The position numbers and the translations under genes were made by a program. A DNA stretch of 64,000 nt from Megascapheus bottae (lineage: Eukaryota; Chordata; Mammalia; Rodentia; Geomyidae): assembly GCA_024803745.1 (NCBI GenBank), contig JANJXV010000037.1, positions 7,155,501 to 7,219,500 of the forward strand. The letters run 5' to 3'. Under the pieces are notes generated by a model. That model had not been told where the DNA came from, did no database searches, and was given only the letters and a program-made list of their open reading frames with translations. Shown here one piece after another: positions 22,356-34,155 of the stretch. Position 1 is the stretch's first letter. The number at the start of each line of letters is the position of its first letter.

Positions 22356-22539
22356 TCTGAGACATTCTTCATTCTTACAAGATTCCTGCCCAAGTATCCA
22401 GAAAATGGTGTGCCTGAGATTTGTGACCTCTGCCCCTGACTGCAAGTCCTATGATCCTAACATCCCAGTGCTGAACAGTGGGTATCTAACACGGAGACAT
22501 TTGGGATGTTATATAAAGGTCTGTTGGAAAATGGTTTAA

Positions 22540-24238
22540 TTTACATATTTTATTCTTCCAGGTCCCAAAGTATTTAGTTCATCATTACCTGTCACAATCT
22601 ATCTGGTCTGTCCCTTGTCAGCCAGCACATGTAGACACTGGGAACCAGTGGCTCTTTGCTTAATTTCATATTTTTTATGGTACCACCATTATAGTAATAG
22701 ATGAGCTCTATCACTAGAAGAAGGCCATTTTGGGGGAGTTGGAAATGATATAGCTATTTGACATAAATCAATAAATTTGACATAATTGCTTTGGGCTTCT
22801 GGGGAGTTTGTCTTCACAGATTTCCATGCAGTAAGACAGATGTTTCTTATAGCTAAAATGACACTGTATCTTCCAATAAGTGGAGGAACAACATAATTGA
22901 ATTCTTCACAAGGCCCTCAAACCTAAATTTTACATTCACCCATAAATCTCCTTCTCTGCCTAGAGCAGCACTGTCTGACCGATCACCAGCTCCTCACCTC
23001 ACCAGAAAAGGTCATTATTTTAGTGATTTGGGCCTGTGTTGTGCCATTCTCCATGGGATATGGTGGGGCCAGCAGCACAGACCAACAACATGATGGGATT
23101 GATAAACAAAGAGCTGGAATCTACACCAGGCTTTATCTAAAGGCAATGATAGATTCTCATTAGCAAAGCCACAATTGCAACTCCTTTCTGGCTTTAGTCA
23201 GTGCAAAAGTCCAGAAAGCATCACTTTTAATTGGTATGTGTTAAGCAAGATTTTCTAGAGAAAGTTTATACTTTTATTTACAATATACATGATTTATTAC
23301 AAAGATTGGCTTGTGCCACTCTAGAAGCTGAGATGTGTCCCAATGTGACATCTGCAAACTAGAGACCCAGAAAAGCCAGTGGGGAAGTTCTAATGCAAGT
23401 TCAAAGACCTGACAGAGAGGAGAATAAATTGTGTAAGGTCACATCCACAATGAAAGCCATTAACCAAGAACTGAAGACACAAATCCCGCTAAGTCCTTAA
23501 GCCAAGTGCTGATACTGTAATATTTTGTCTGAGGGCTGGAGTGGACCAAGCCCCAGCTTAGTCAGAGAAATTCTCACTTCCTTTATTTTTTATTTGATTC
23601 AGGTCCTCAACAGGTCGTATAAGTCCTTACATTGAGCTGGGTAATACAGTCTATCTACACTCAATTGCTAATATCATCCAGGCACATCCTTACAGTCTAG
23701 CATGTTTAGGGCTCTGAAAAGTCCTGCAATCTTGACATATATCTACTTGGTTTTCCTCAGTTCTGTTAGAACTAAAGGTCAACCTGTGCCTCTCATAAGC
23801 CACTCAGCACCAAGCATCCTTGCCCATGGCCTTTGGGCATATACACAATACTGATGCTTACAAAATGACTGCTTGCCATGATTGGACTTAATAAATACTA
23901 CCAAGCTATCAATGAGGAATTATCATCTGCATAAGAACCAAGGAAAGAGATTTTCACAAAGACTCAGAGAGTCAACAGGGATGAAGAAGGTGGATGCACT
24001 CACTGTTTTGGAAAAGCCTCCAAGGTTCCTTTTCTGTACCAACATTTAGTCCCCAAATCAACTCACCATTAATTCTAAAGCCAGGGTCCTTTTCTAAATT
24101 CAATCCAAAGTCTGCCTCTTGTCTTCTCTCTGCCCTCTCGGGCCTCCCATATTCTTCCACTATCCAATCTACATTCATATTCTGATCTTAACTACCACAG
24201 AATATATGTGACTAGAAGAGAGATATTTTACCACTAAA
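22540..24238. other. Repeat-poor block, nothing recognised
   Basis: About 1.7 kb without a recognised SINE, L1, MIR or L2. No frame over 70 codons that looks real. The two opposing frames at 23972-24185 are reverse complements of each other. Confidence 0.45.
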
Positions 24239-24242
24239 AGTT

Positions 24243-24469
24243 TTCCATTGGGGCCAGATGCTGGTGGCTCGTATCTGGGGATCATGGTTCAAAATCAATC
24301 CAGGCAGGAAAGTCTATGAGTCTCTCATCTCCAATTAACTAACAAAAAGCCAAAAGTAGAGCTGGGGTTCAAGTGGTAGAGCACTAGCGTTGAGTGCAAA
24401 ACCTCAAGAACAGTGCCTAGGTCCTGGATTCAAGCTCCCACACCAACACAGGAAAAAAAATTCCATTGG
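24243..24469 (+). mobile_element. B1-dID-type SINE, sense, internal deletion
   Basis: gctggtggctcgtatctggg joins early to ggatcatggttcaaaatcaa, showing a deletion in the B1 half. The right half is intact (gttcaagtggtagagcacta, ggattcaagctccc). Short target duplication ttccattgg at 24243-24251 and 24461-24469. Confidence 0.85.
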
Positions 24470-24501
24470 ATTTTTTTTACCTCTTAGTATGTGTGCAAGT
24501 G

Positions 24502-24529
24502 GTGTGTGTGTGTGTGTGTGTGTGTGTGT
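24502..24529. repeat. (GT)n microsatellite
   Basis: About 14 GT units. Confidence 0.95.
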
Positions 24530-24534
24530 ACCTG

Positions 24535-24795
24535 TGCTCTTGATTAGTGCTCTACCACTTGAGCTGTATCCCTAGCCTTTTATGCTTTTTGTGAGTTTTA
24601 GGTAGATTCTCACATTTGTTTTGACAGGGCCAGCTGCAGACCCTGGTCCTAACCTTTGCTTCTTGAAAATCTAGGATTACAGATAGATGTGCACTCCTAT
24701 ACCCAGCTTATTTTTGAGACCATCTCACTCATTTTTTTTTGACCTGATGACTTTGAAACCATGATCCTCTTGAATCTACCTCCTGAATAACTTGG
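24535..24795 (-). mobile_element. Old B1/ID-type SINE, antisense
   Basis: gtgctctaccacttgagctg, gattctcacatttgttttga, aatctaggattacagataga; then a second diverged unit with tttgaaaccatgatcctctt. Probably two old pieces. Confidence 0.55.
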
Positions 24796-25185
24796 ATTAT
24801 ACTAAATTTTATTTCATTCACTTTTAGAGAAACTTCTCTCCTTTACTTAGAAAGAAGTAATGACAACCACTTCATGCACAGTTAAATGAATATATAGAAG
24901 GATCTAAACTTTCAGTGGCAAAATTTTGAAATGTGGAATTGTCTACTGAGGGCAGTATTTTATGCCTCTATTTCGGGTCCTGTAATTGCAGAATGTGACT
25001 TGGCTTAAATGTTATTAGATTTTTCCCAGAGCCATTTAATCTATTCTTTTACTGTTATATTACTTTGAATCTTTTCAGTTCTCTGCACAAGACTCACTGG
25101 TTGTCTCCTCATTTGTTCATCTATCGTGTTTATGCGGATGCTTTCTTGACTGCCCCAAGGCCCTTGACACCTGCAACCGTTGTGA
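24796..25185. other. No recognised feature
   Basis: Apparently unique sequence. Confidence 0.35.
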
Positions 25186-25191
25186 TAGCTC

Positions 25192-25235
25192 ATGGACATA
25201 GCTCGTGTCCACATAACATGTGGACATAGCTTGTG
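25192..25235. repeat. Short direct repeat with hairpin
   Basis: atggacatagctcgtg (25192-25207) recurs as tgtggacatagcttgtg (25219-25235). Between them gtccacat and atgtggac (25207-25214 and 25218-25225) form a perfect 8-bp stem with a 3-base loop. Confidence 0.8.
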
Positions 25236-25239
25236 ATGC

Positions 25240-26365
25240 TCAAATACTTCCTAAATTAACAAATGAATGAACAAATATCTCTAGATATTGGCCTCTTCCG
25301 TTAGTCTGTATCTTTGGCACTTAACATAAGAAACTTCTAGAAGCTATTCTGTACCTAAAGACTGTGTAATAATTTCCTATTCTGTGATGCTATGTGGTAT
25401 AATGAGAACAGATATAAATGAGTAGTAACCAAGATATGCATAAGATGGAATTTTTTAAACTGGGCTGAGAATGGCACAGATAGGGAAAAACAGATGAATT
25501 AAAGGAAAATAAGGCAAATCCTCAGAATGAAGGGAAAAGGAGCTTGCCAAAGGAAGTGATGTTTTTCTAACATACAAAGTGAAATCTGCAACTGTAATAC
25601 AATTTTTAATTTTTTAAAGTATAATTCTCCTTATTTATTCAAAATAACATCATGTTGGTCAGAAAATGAATTAAACAATATGGAAAAAATCAGCTCTTTG
25701 AAATAGGATTCTATTTTTTCATATTTGAATAGAAGGTTAAACCAAAACCTTTCCAATTTTTCCCATTTACTTCCCACTCCTTATCCAAAAAGAGTTGGAG
25801 CCAATAACCAAACAAATGAAAAAGAATCCACAGTGTATAAATGGAACTTAAGCTTTTTGAAAAGTTTGAAATTGCGCATGAAGTCTGGTTCAGCAAGATA
25901 TCTGTGAAATTTCTTCCTGAGACAGCAAGAATTAGTATGTCTCCTTTCCTCTCTTATATCAGCACCATTTAATTTTTTGTTTTCAAGATCATAACTACAT
26001 TTGTTATTTTATTTAAAAGTTAGAGCTAAAAAAAACCACTCCATTGTCCCTTGAAAAAAACAATCTTTAAACCTCAAAAGGAGCACAGACCTAGAATTAC
26101 TATAATGATTGGTTGGGAAATATGCATTTTTATGACATCCTTGGGAAAACAAATACCCAATAGCCATGAACTTTGTGACCATAAATAACTGATAGTTGAC
26201 ACTGATGACTTGTCATCACTAAAAAAAATATCCAAAGTCCTTCAGACAGAGAAAGCATGGGACATGCCTTGTTAGAAGCAAACTATTGCTTTGAAAAATA
26301 CTAATGCACTGCAGAGGATTTAGCATCTCTCAATTTAACCTTACAGCCTAGCTATAAGATCATCT
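25240..26365. other. No recognised feature
   Basis: AT-rich, apparently unique; the overlapping opposing frames at 25711-25907 are not credible genes. Confidence 0.4.
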
Positions 26366-26369
26366 CTTC

Positions 26370-26556
26370 CTAGCAGGGCTCCAGTGGCTCACACCTGTAA
26401 TTCTAGCTACTCTGGAGGCTGAGATCAGAGGATCGCAGCTCAAAGCCATGAGACTTTTATCTACAATTAACAACCAGGAAACTGGAAGTGGCCCTGTGGC
26501 TTGAGCTGAAGAACTCAGGGACAGCACCCAAACTGGTGGATGGGTTTAAGTCTACC
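26370..26556 (+). mobile_element. B1-dID-type SINE, sense
   Basis: ccagtggctcacacctgtaa, tggaggctgagatcagagga, aactggaagtggccctgtgg, then gagctgaagaactcagggac with a diverged end. Confidence 0.88.
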
Positions 26557-27060
26557 CAGGATTAACTGTACTTCCTTATATAGGATGCCAGAGAATAAGA
26601 AAATGTTCATTTTCACATACAGGAAAATAGGGGGAAAAAGTAAACAATCACAAAGATCCACTACAAAGACATTGGAAATTTATGTTCTAACATGTACTTA
26701 AAATATTAGGATAAGCCAGGTTCTCATTTTCTTTAATGAATTGGATATCAAAAACAGGGTCCCCGAATGGGGCAATCAAGCCTACTACTTGATTCCTAAA
26801 CCTGGAACTTTCCCCTCTATATAAGGAAAACTAAGTGGAAGCTACTTAGATGCCCTTTTTCTTAGAAAGTATATTCACAGTCTGTGGTTCTGCCTGAAAA
26901 TTAAATGTCCTTTATGTGTGCCAGTGCTTTTAGTCTAGCTATCCCTTGTTATTTCCTAACTTTTCCTTCCAGTTCTTCCAGCTCTATCGTTGCTGTCAAA
27001 TTATTAGGAAAAAAAAGTTTGTTCCAGGAACAATCAGAAAATAACCCAAACCCATTCAGT
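26557..27060. other. No recognised feature
   Basis: Apparently unique sequence. Confidence 0.35.
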
Positions 27061-27068
27061 TGAATAAC

Positions 27069-27118
27069 CACAATCATCATCATTATCATCATCAATCACC
27101 ACCATCATTATCATTACT
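27069..27118. repeat. (ATC)n imperfect microsatellite
   Basis: Runs of atc/cat with acc interruptions. Confidence 0.85.
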
Positions 27119-28550
27119 CTTTTAAAAAATGAGGGCAAAAGTCAACTTGGCTTTCAAAGAATGGATTCTAGCAAGATTAAAATTCTTGTGTTTCCTCTGT
27201 GCTATGTTCAAACTGGCAAAAAAAAATCTACCTTCTCTATTTCTTTGACCAAAATCCATATCCTAGCTCAAGAAAATAAGTTTTCAGGCACTTTTTTTGG
27301 AACAACTTAAATGGCAAGTTGGAAATCAAATGTTTCTGACACAATAGCAATTTTGATGAGTTAACTGCCAATGAATATACCATATGGATGAAATTTTTCC
27401 CGAAGTGCACGTGGGTGTGTTTAAAGATAGAACACATGGGGTAAAACACATTTCAAGATTTAGGAAAAAAAAACCATATGTTGTGCAAAGCTATTTGATG
27501 CAATTCCAGACCAGGGGAGCTTATGGAGATACATAAGTCAGCCAAGCAGAGCAGCAGGCTGGAAGAGACACTCTAAAATCTATTTTTGCCAAGGATGGGG
27601 GACACACTATTGTTTTAGGCCCTTGTGTGGTCATCTTATTGTATTGATTCACATGGAGCTTAGGATTAGGTCTTCTTTTATGAACTGTTAGCAAGTTATG
27701 GTTCCCAAATTGAAAATGTAACCTAGCATTACATTTTGAACTTACATGGAAGTATATGTGATGACTCATTAATCTTCATCTCCTGGTCTTGATATAGCAT
27801 GTTGAGATTATTTTGGATCCTCTGTCAATCTATTCTGAGAGTTACATCATAGTAGGGTTTTAGATGTGGGTGGACTGATCTACTGTCATAGTAATGTATC
27901 TAAGGCTTAGGATCCTCTCGAGAAGTCTCTCTGCTTCTGCTGCTATTCAGTCTGAGTTGGCATCTGGGATTAAACTTTTCTCCTTGCCCAATTTATATGC
28001 TGGCTTTTCTTTTCATTAGAAGTATTCACAAGTGGACAGTCAGAATTACTATCATTAGTGATTGAATTTCTCTTTAGTTAGATACCTGGCCCAGGCATCT
28101 GATTGCCATCTTCCTAGGACTTGAGTAAATGTTCAGAGCTGTCTAGTATTCACAGAGCATCGCCTTCTCTCAGGTACCACCCTTTCCCTGACACTCACCA
28201 TGGCTTGTTACACACAAGATAAACAAATTAACTTATATGATTCCTTCTACATTCAGACTGAAAAATAGTAGTGTATCAAGCTGCATAGAGAAAAATAAGG
28301 AAAGCCAATGGAACATTAATTGTAGTTCCTGTTGATGCACAGCTGGGTAAAAAAATATGGAAAGTTGTATCCCAGGCATAGACTATATAAGCCAAAAGCA
28401 GGAGAATCTTGCTTCTTTCAATTTTTTATTCTAAATAAGAGTCCCACTCAACTATGGGTTAGCCATATGTATGTGGTAGCTCTTGTTTTCTCATGTTCCA
28501 GTGACAACTTGACTTTATTCATACCCACTATCAATTTAATGAGCATTGAA
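27119..28550. other. Repeat-poor block, nothing recognised
   Basis: About 1.4 kb without a recognised repeat. Frames at 27521-27769 (minus, 82 codons) and 28332-28622 (plus, 96 codons) resemble nothing I know; the latter runs into an L1 end. Confidence 0.4.
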
Positions 28551-28554
28551 GGGT

Positions 28555-28680
28555 TTTATTTAACTTTTAAATTTATTTTTGTTGTTATAAAGGTCATGTA
28601 CAGAGGGGCTACAGTTACATAGGAGTTTTGACCTCTTGCTTACCTCCACCTCCTGGAACTGAGTATCGTATCTGTAGCAT
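28555..28680 (-). mobile_element. L1 3' end, antisense
   Basis: T-rich start, tcatgtacagaggggctaca, gttacatagg, then a C/T-rich stretch: the antisense L1 3'-end signature seen repeatedly in the window. Confidence 0.65.
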
Positions 28681-28911
28681 GTGTCAGACATGATAAATAA
28701 GTAAATATGATATTGAAGCCATTAACTATTTCCCACTTTTCTTCATGAGAATATAAAGGTGTTCCATGTGATAGTTTGTACAAAAAAAAACAGTTTGAAA
28801 AGCATGAAGATTTTTTTATAAAATCGGAGTGCTTGAATTTGCTGAATCATAAAATATTGCTTTGAAGGTAAAAGTAGGAGTTACCTATTTCCAACCTCTC
28901 TCACATCGCTC

Positions 28912-29081
28912 TCCACTCTTGATCCTTATTTATATATTTATTTATTTATTCATTTATATATTTATTTATTGTGGGTCATGAGGCTTGAACTCTGGGCCTG
29001 GGCACTGTCCCTGAGCTCTTCAGCTCAAGGGTAGTGTTCTGCCACTCTGAACCACAGTGCCACTTCTGTCCACTCTTGATC
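28912..29081 (-). mobile_element. Truncated dID half-SINE, antisense, with (TTTA)n tail
   Basis: Antisense tail expanded to TTTA/ATTT units (28925-28972), then gtcatgaggcttgaactctg, gagctcttcagctcaagggt, accacagtgccacttctg. Only the right half is present. Flanked by tccactcttgatc at 28912-28924 and 29069-29081, a 13-bp target duplication, so it inserted already truncated. Confidence 0.9.
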
Positions 29082-29095
29082 TTAAAACACAGTAA

Positions 29096-29328
29096 CAGCC
29101 AGGCACCCGAGGCTCACACCTGTAGTCCCAGCTGATCAGGAGGCTGAGATCTGAGGATCTCAGTTCAAAACCAGCCCAGGGAGGAAAGTCATGACATGCT
29201 TATCTCCAGATAACTACTAAAACTACCCGTAGTGGAACTACGGTTCAAGTGATAGAAGTCAAACCTTGAACAAAGTGCTCAGGGACAGCACCCAGGCCTC
29301 AAGTTCAAGCCTCAGTACCATCACCAAC
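29096..29328 (+). mobile_element. B1-dID-type SINE, sense
   Basis: gccaggcacccgaggctcac, aggaggctgagatctgagga, gaaagtcatgacatgcttat, cagggacagcacccaggcct. Followed by a GA microsatellite. Confidence 0.92.
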
Positions 29329-29373
29329 AGAGAGAGAGAGGGAGAGAGAGAGAGATGGGGGGAGAGAGAGAGA

Positions 29374-29414
<41 letters not shown>

Positions 29415-29416
29415 AG
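29329..29416. repeat. (GA)n microsatellite, imperfect
   Basis: GA units with GG interruptions ending in a G-run. Sits at the SINE 3' end. Opposing frames here are repeat artefacts. Confidence 0.95.
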
Positions 29417-29712
29417 AAACAAGGGAGGCATATTATTCTGTTCAGTAACAAGAATGTATCTGAATGCAAAATTCCATGTTACTCCTTCAGTACTTTTCAT
29501 ACTCACAGATTGTTTTGTGAGACACTTAGGATGAATAAGTCCAGCTGCTCAGCTCTGGTGTCAAAGAAGAGGAAAGTCACTCCCATAAAAAGATAATCAT
29601 CAGATTAATCTTATGAGCAAAAAGCCAGTCCAGGCATCTATCTCTCCATGGACAATCTTACCTCCTTTGTCCTGCATCCAAAACAGGCAGCGTAGTTGCT
29701 CCTAAAAACACA
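29417..29712. other. No recognised feature
   Basis: Short unique spacer between two SINEs. Confidence 0.35.
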
Positions 29713-29714
29713 GA

Positions 29715-29901
29715 TGAGGGGGCGGGAATTTGGCCTAGTGGTAGAGTGCTTGCCTAGCATGCAAGAAGACCGGGGTTTGATTCCTCGGTACCACATACAT
29801 AGAAAAAAGCTGGAAGTGGTGCTGTGGCTCAAGTGGGAGAGCTCTAGCCTTGAGAAAGACCAAGGAGAGTATTTATGCCCTGAGCTCAAGCCTAGGATTG
29901 G

Positions 29902-29903
<2 letters not shown>
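29715..29903 (+). mobile_element. ID-like dimeric SINE, sense
   Basis: Left ID monomer: gggaatttggcctagtggta, gtgcttgcctagcatgcaag, gggtttgattcctc. Right monomer: ctggaagtggtgctgtggct, gagctcaagcctaggattgg. A-box and B-box-like segments are visible in both halves. Confidence 0.93.

Positions 29904-29946
<43 letters not shown>
29904..29946. repeat. (TA)n microsatellite in SINE tail
   Basis: About 20 pure TA units directly after the SINE body. Confidence 0.95.
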
Positions 29947-29948
<2 letters not shown>

Positions 29949-30134
29949 ATGGACGATAAAGTTAAGGATTTCTTTCCCGTTTACCTTTCAAATAAAGGAT
30001 AAAATGTAAGCTAAGATGGAACATGAAAAGCATAGATTTAGTAAGATCATGGCCACTAAGTAACTTCGGGTACGAACTGTATATTATTTTTGAGTGTGCT
30101 TGGGCTTTCAGATTGAGACATTTATAATAACTGA

Positions 30135-30405
30135 AAATTATAGAGCAGTGATGGAGTTTCGTGGTTAAGAGCACAACCTTTGAAGTTATACAGACCTGAG
30201 TTTGAGTTCCTGTTTGTCACTTCCTGTGTTCCTTGAACAAATTAGTTTCCCCACACCTCAATTTCCTCTGCTGTAAAAAAGGTACTATTTCTAATTCCTA
30301 AGGTAGTTGTGAAAATTAAATGAGACAGCCCTTGGAGAATGCTCAAATAATGGCTGGCAAAAAGAAGTACCTGAAAAATGTTTACTATTATAAGCATTAA
30401 TCCAA
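30135..30405 (+). repeat. MIR, sense, near full length
   Basis: tggttaagagcacaaccttt, gttatacagacctgagtttg, acaaattagtttccccacac, ctcaatttcctctgctgtaa, gttgtgaaaattaaatgaga: the full MIR order. One of the clearest ancient repeats here. Confidence 0.88.
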
Positions 30406-31930
30406 GAGGAAATAATTTGGCAGGGATGCTGATGAATGAATATAAATAGCATAGACCATCTTATCATAGGAACATAGCCTTTCTGAGAAATTGTCCAGCC
30501 AGCAACACCCATTTACTAATTATAATTCATTTGGGATGAAATGAAGACACGTAGGCCTTTTTAAGAACCAAGAAAAAGAACTACTAATGTAGATTAAGGC
30601 ATTGGTCTAAAGAAGAAAAAAAGCAAGAAAATCCACTGTGCTGTGGAGAGAACTTTGGTCAGTGGTCTCAGACAAGAGCAACCTCAAGAAATCTTTGTGG
30701 CTCCAGCTGAAAGCTTAGAGCCCTGGCAAAGTATGAAATGTGTCTAGCCTTTGTACCCAACAAAATGATTCCTGAAGCGGTAAGCATTCCACCTGGAAAC
30801 TGATTGGTAGCCTTTCCGGAACATTCTCTAAAGGAGAGTAATATGGATCCCTGCACTGAGGGTCATCAACCTGAGTTGCATGAGATCACCTCCTCCAGAT
30901 GCAAGTGCTTCCTTCCATTGGAAGCTCACATCCACGTGTGCAGGTGTGAGTTTCTTTCATCTCTTTCCCTTGACATCCTGAAGAAAGCATGGCTGACAGA
31001 CTCTGGATTCCTGGCTCTCACAGTTCAATGAGGGATGATGGATACCCTGGGAGATGTACTGAGAGGGTATTTGTAGAATAACGAGTATTTCAAGAATAAA
31101 ACACATAGTCTGGACAAAGAGGATTGGGGGGGCAAGAGGGTAGGTGGAGTCTACAATTTAACATGAGAAGTGAATTGTATCAAAAAGTCAGTGGGGCTGG
31201 TATGGGAGAAGATCCACAGTAAGGAATACATTAAAGGGCGATCAAAAGATGGAGAGTGGAATATTAGAGGGATTCTGAGATGGTCTGTGGTGGTCTGTGG
31301 CCACAGCAGAATCTGTGGGGCACGTCGTTCCTCTTCATGATGGATCACCAGCATTAACTTGTATTTATATCATTCTGGGCTGGTAAAAAGCAACCGCCCT
31401 TCCCCTCTATTGGCATTTTCTCATGAGGTCTGCCCAGCTATCCTTGTTTTGCTAATGGGGAAGTTGAAGATTCGTGAGGTTATGATTTAACACAGCCGTG
31501 GGGATGGGGTGTGAAACTGAGCTTGCTACCCAGTAGTTTAGCTTGAGCTTCTGGCTCTTAATGCTTCACCTCGTAGAGGCTCACACATGAGCTTTTTGTC
31601 TGACACAAAAAGTCAAAATATGATCCCAAATATATCTGAGGGATAGATGATATGACCACAGTTTTGGTTGTGTGTTTTCCCTCTATATGATTTTTACACT
31701 CATTTTTTTAACTTCTACAGATCTGAAATGCTTTGAAAGCCTTAGACTATTTTGAAATCCTAAAGGTGGAGACACTGCCACATCTCAAAGGACTGCTATC
31801 TAACAGGTATGTTCTCTTGGACTAAGGAAGTATCCAGATCTACTGTAATCTGCAAGTTGATGCTGATACCAGAAGGAAACTTCTATGTAGTCAATTGAGA
31901 AAGAAGAAATACTAAGATGTGTAGCAAAAC
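30406..31930. other. Repeat-poor block, nothing recognised
   Basis: About 1.5 kb. Opposing frames at 30668-31031 and a minus frame at 31151-31354 look like chance. No promoter, CpG island or clear exon. Confidence 0.4.
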
Positions 31931-31933
31931 TTT

Positions 31934-32147
31934 TAAGCCAGGCACCAGTGGCTCATGCCTAGCATTCTAGCTACTCAGGAGTATGATATCTGGAAGATCA
32001 CAAGTGGAAACAAGCCTGGGTAGAAAAGTCTATGAGGTTCTTCTAAAATAACCAGCAAAAGTCAGGACTGAAAATATGGCTCAAGTAGCAGAGTGCTAGC
32101 TAAGTAAGAATGAAGGTATGAGTTCAAATCCAAGTACTGCCAAAATA
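31934..32147 (+). mobile_element. B1-dID-type SINE, sense
   Basis: gccaggcaccagtggctcat, ctagctactcaggagtatga, atggctcaagtagcagagtg, gagttcaaatccaagtactg. Confidence 0.88.
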
Positions 32148-32434
32148 ATCTACACACAGCCAACTAGAATATTGCCCATGATCTAAATCTCTGTAGCCCC
32201 TAACATTGTATCTTACACATTGTAGGTGTTTTAAAAAGTACTGAAAAATAAATGCATATTAAGAATCTGAATTTTTTAAGTTTATTGTCATTTTCCTTTG
32301 TTTCTTGGCTTTTTCATCAAAGTGGGATGAAATATATAGGGGAAGACATTTATGCTCATGAGAACTGATGATACAACTTTCTTGACTTCGAAGCTGTGTA
32401 ATCTGAAGGAAATATTTGTACCTAGTTCATGATA

Positions 32435-33065
32435 TTACAGTATTATTCACAGTAAACAAGAAGTGAAGGCAATTCAAGTGTCCATGGATGAATAAATAAA
32501 TAAAGGAAAAAATAATAATTTTTAGTTTAAAATTTAATGTTGCTAGGTGTCTGTGGCTCATGCCTGTAATCCTATCTACTCATGAAACCTGAGCTCTGAG
32601 GATTCCAGCCCAGGCAGGAAAGTCCATGAGACTCTTGTCTCCAATTATTTACCAAAAAGCTAGCAATAGAGCTATAGCTCATCTAGTAGAGCTATGTCTT
32701 TGAACAAAAGATGCTCAGGGATAATGTCTAGGTCCTGAGTTCAAGCCCTAGAGCCAGTATGAAAAAAAGTGGTATACAAATTGAAAGAAATATTATTCAT
32801 CATTTAAAGGGGAGAGAATTTTGACACATACTACAATATGATAAACCCCAAGAATATTAGTTCACTAAGCCTGTCACAGGACAAAAACTTCCTAATTTTG
32901 CTCATATCTGATACCTCAGAAGAGAAAAAGGCAGGAAAGCAGAAAACAGGGTGATTGATAAGGACTGTAGAAAAGAATGGAAGTCGTTGTTTTAATTTTT
33001 CATAAGATGAATTCTGAAGGTAGATGTCATCATGACTGCTAAGTATAAAAATCCTAAATAGTATT
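32435..33065 (+). mobile_element. Old L1 tail, sense, split by a SINE
   Basis: Left part (32435-32530) has tattattcacagtaaacaag and tcaagtgtccatggatgaat. Right part (32766-33065) resumes with gtggtatacaaattgaaaga, atattattcatcatttaaag and a diverged ORF2 end. The two parts join in correct L1 order once the SINE is left out. Confidence 0.8.
32540..32768 (+). mobile_element. B1-dID-type SINE inside L1, sense
   Basis: gtgtctgtggctcatgcctg, actcttgtctccaattattt, agctatagctcatctagtag, gagttcaagccctagagcca. Confidence 0.88.
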
Positions 33066-33277
33066 CACCCAAACACTTAAAATTATTATGATGATAATAT
33101 CCCTGCTATATATACATACATATATATAACCAAAACTTCAAAAAATTCAAATGAAAAAATTCTAAATTCAAGACAATAACAAATATTTGTTACGTACTAT
33201 AACAGGAATGTAATATTGATGTGTTAGCTCTCTGACTGGAAAAGCACCCAAGATTGGTAACTTAAAAGGAACAAAGA

Positions 33278-33455
33278 GTCAGGTGCCAGCTACCCAACCC
33301 TATAATCCTGGGATCTCAGTCCAAAGTTAGCCCAGGCAAAAAAAAAAAATACTGGGCTGGGCTGGAGATGTGTCTCAAGTGATAGAACACCAGACCTCAG
33401 TGTAAAAGCCAAGTCAAAGTGCAAAGCCCTGAGTTCAAGCCCCAGTATCCGTGTT
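33278..33455 (+). mobile_element. B1-dID-type SINE, sense, rearranged
   Basis: A short B1 half (cctataatcctgggatctca, agttagcccaggca), an A-run, then a right half (gtgtctcaagtgatagaaca, gagttcaagccccagtatcc). Confidence 0.75.
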
Positions 33456-33875
33456 TCCTTTCTTCATTTCTTCAGCACAGGAAATATGATTGAATAAAGT
33501 TATTAATACAACATCTAGAAATTAAAAACAAAATAGAAAAGAAGTGTCCAGGGCCCCAATTTGAATTCCTGAACATACCCTCCATTACCTGATTACTTCA
33601 CCACCTGGGCAGTCAAGCCTTCCACACATGAGTATGAGGAATCCATAAAGTAACAATCATAGTTTGGTGTAATGTTGTATGATATCTTATAACTCATAAT
33701 TTATATAACATATAAGTTCAATACGTTATACTACAGTGATAATGAGCAGCTACCTACCTATACAATATAATGTAATTATAATCATTGTAAACAAATGCTT
33801 GACATTTCCTGAGCATCTACTATGTCCTCACAGACAGACACAGGTGTACATTGCTAGGGTTGATGATGCCATTCA
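33456..33875. other. No recognised feature
   Basis: AT-rich sequence without recognised repeat. Confidence 0.35.
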
Positions 33876-33879
33876 TGAG

Positions 33880-34155
33880 AGCTCGGACTTAACCACTAAA
33901 TTACTCCCTCAATAATGTCCTAATTAGATGAAAAGGTCAGTAGGAGGAGGGTCCTTGGGAAATATATCTTGTCAGGATTACTTCCTGCTCCCTTTGCTTT
34001 GTGTTCTGTCTGCCATGATACCAACTGCTCCTCTCTCCTACAACCTTCCCCGCCATGCTGGATCAATACCCCAGAAACTATGAGCTAGAATACATAATCC
34101 TCCCTTCAAGTTGTTTTGGACATCTTGGTCACAGCTGTGAAAAACTAACATTTCT
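33880..34155 (+). repeat. Possible old LTR (MaLR-like)
   Basis: The pattern gtcctaattagatgaaaagg ... gtctgccatgatacc ... ttccccgccatgctgg ... ccccagaaactatgagctag ... cttcaagttgttttgg ... ggtcacagctgtgaaaaact resembles the end of a MaLR-type LTR. Diverged; other LTR classes are possible. No coding part. Confidence 0.4.

Noticed and set aside
29321..29506. Leu/Ser-rich and Arg/Glu-rich peptides around 29.3 kb, 37.2 kb and 37.7 kb
   Set aside because: They are translations of GA, GGAA or CT microsatellites.
29715..29903. Possible tRNA gene (A-box and B-box-like segments)
   Set aside because: The tRNA-like parts belong to a repeated SINE with a second monomer and tail. No complete cloverleaf was identified.
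33880..34155. Endogenous retrovirus with coding genes
   Set aside because: Only a short LTR-like fragment is suspected. No gag, pol or env-like frame is present nearby.
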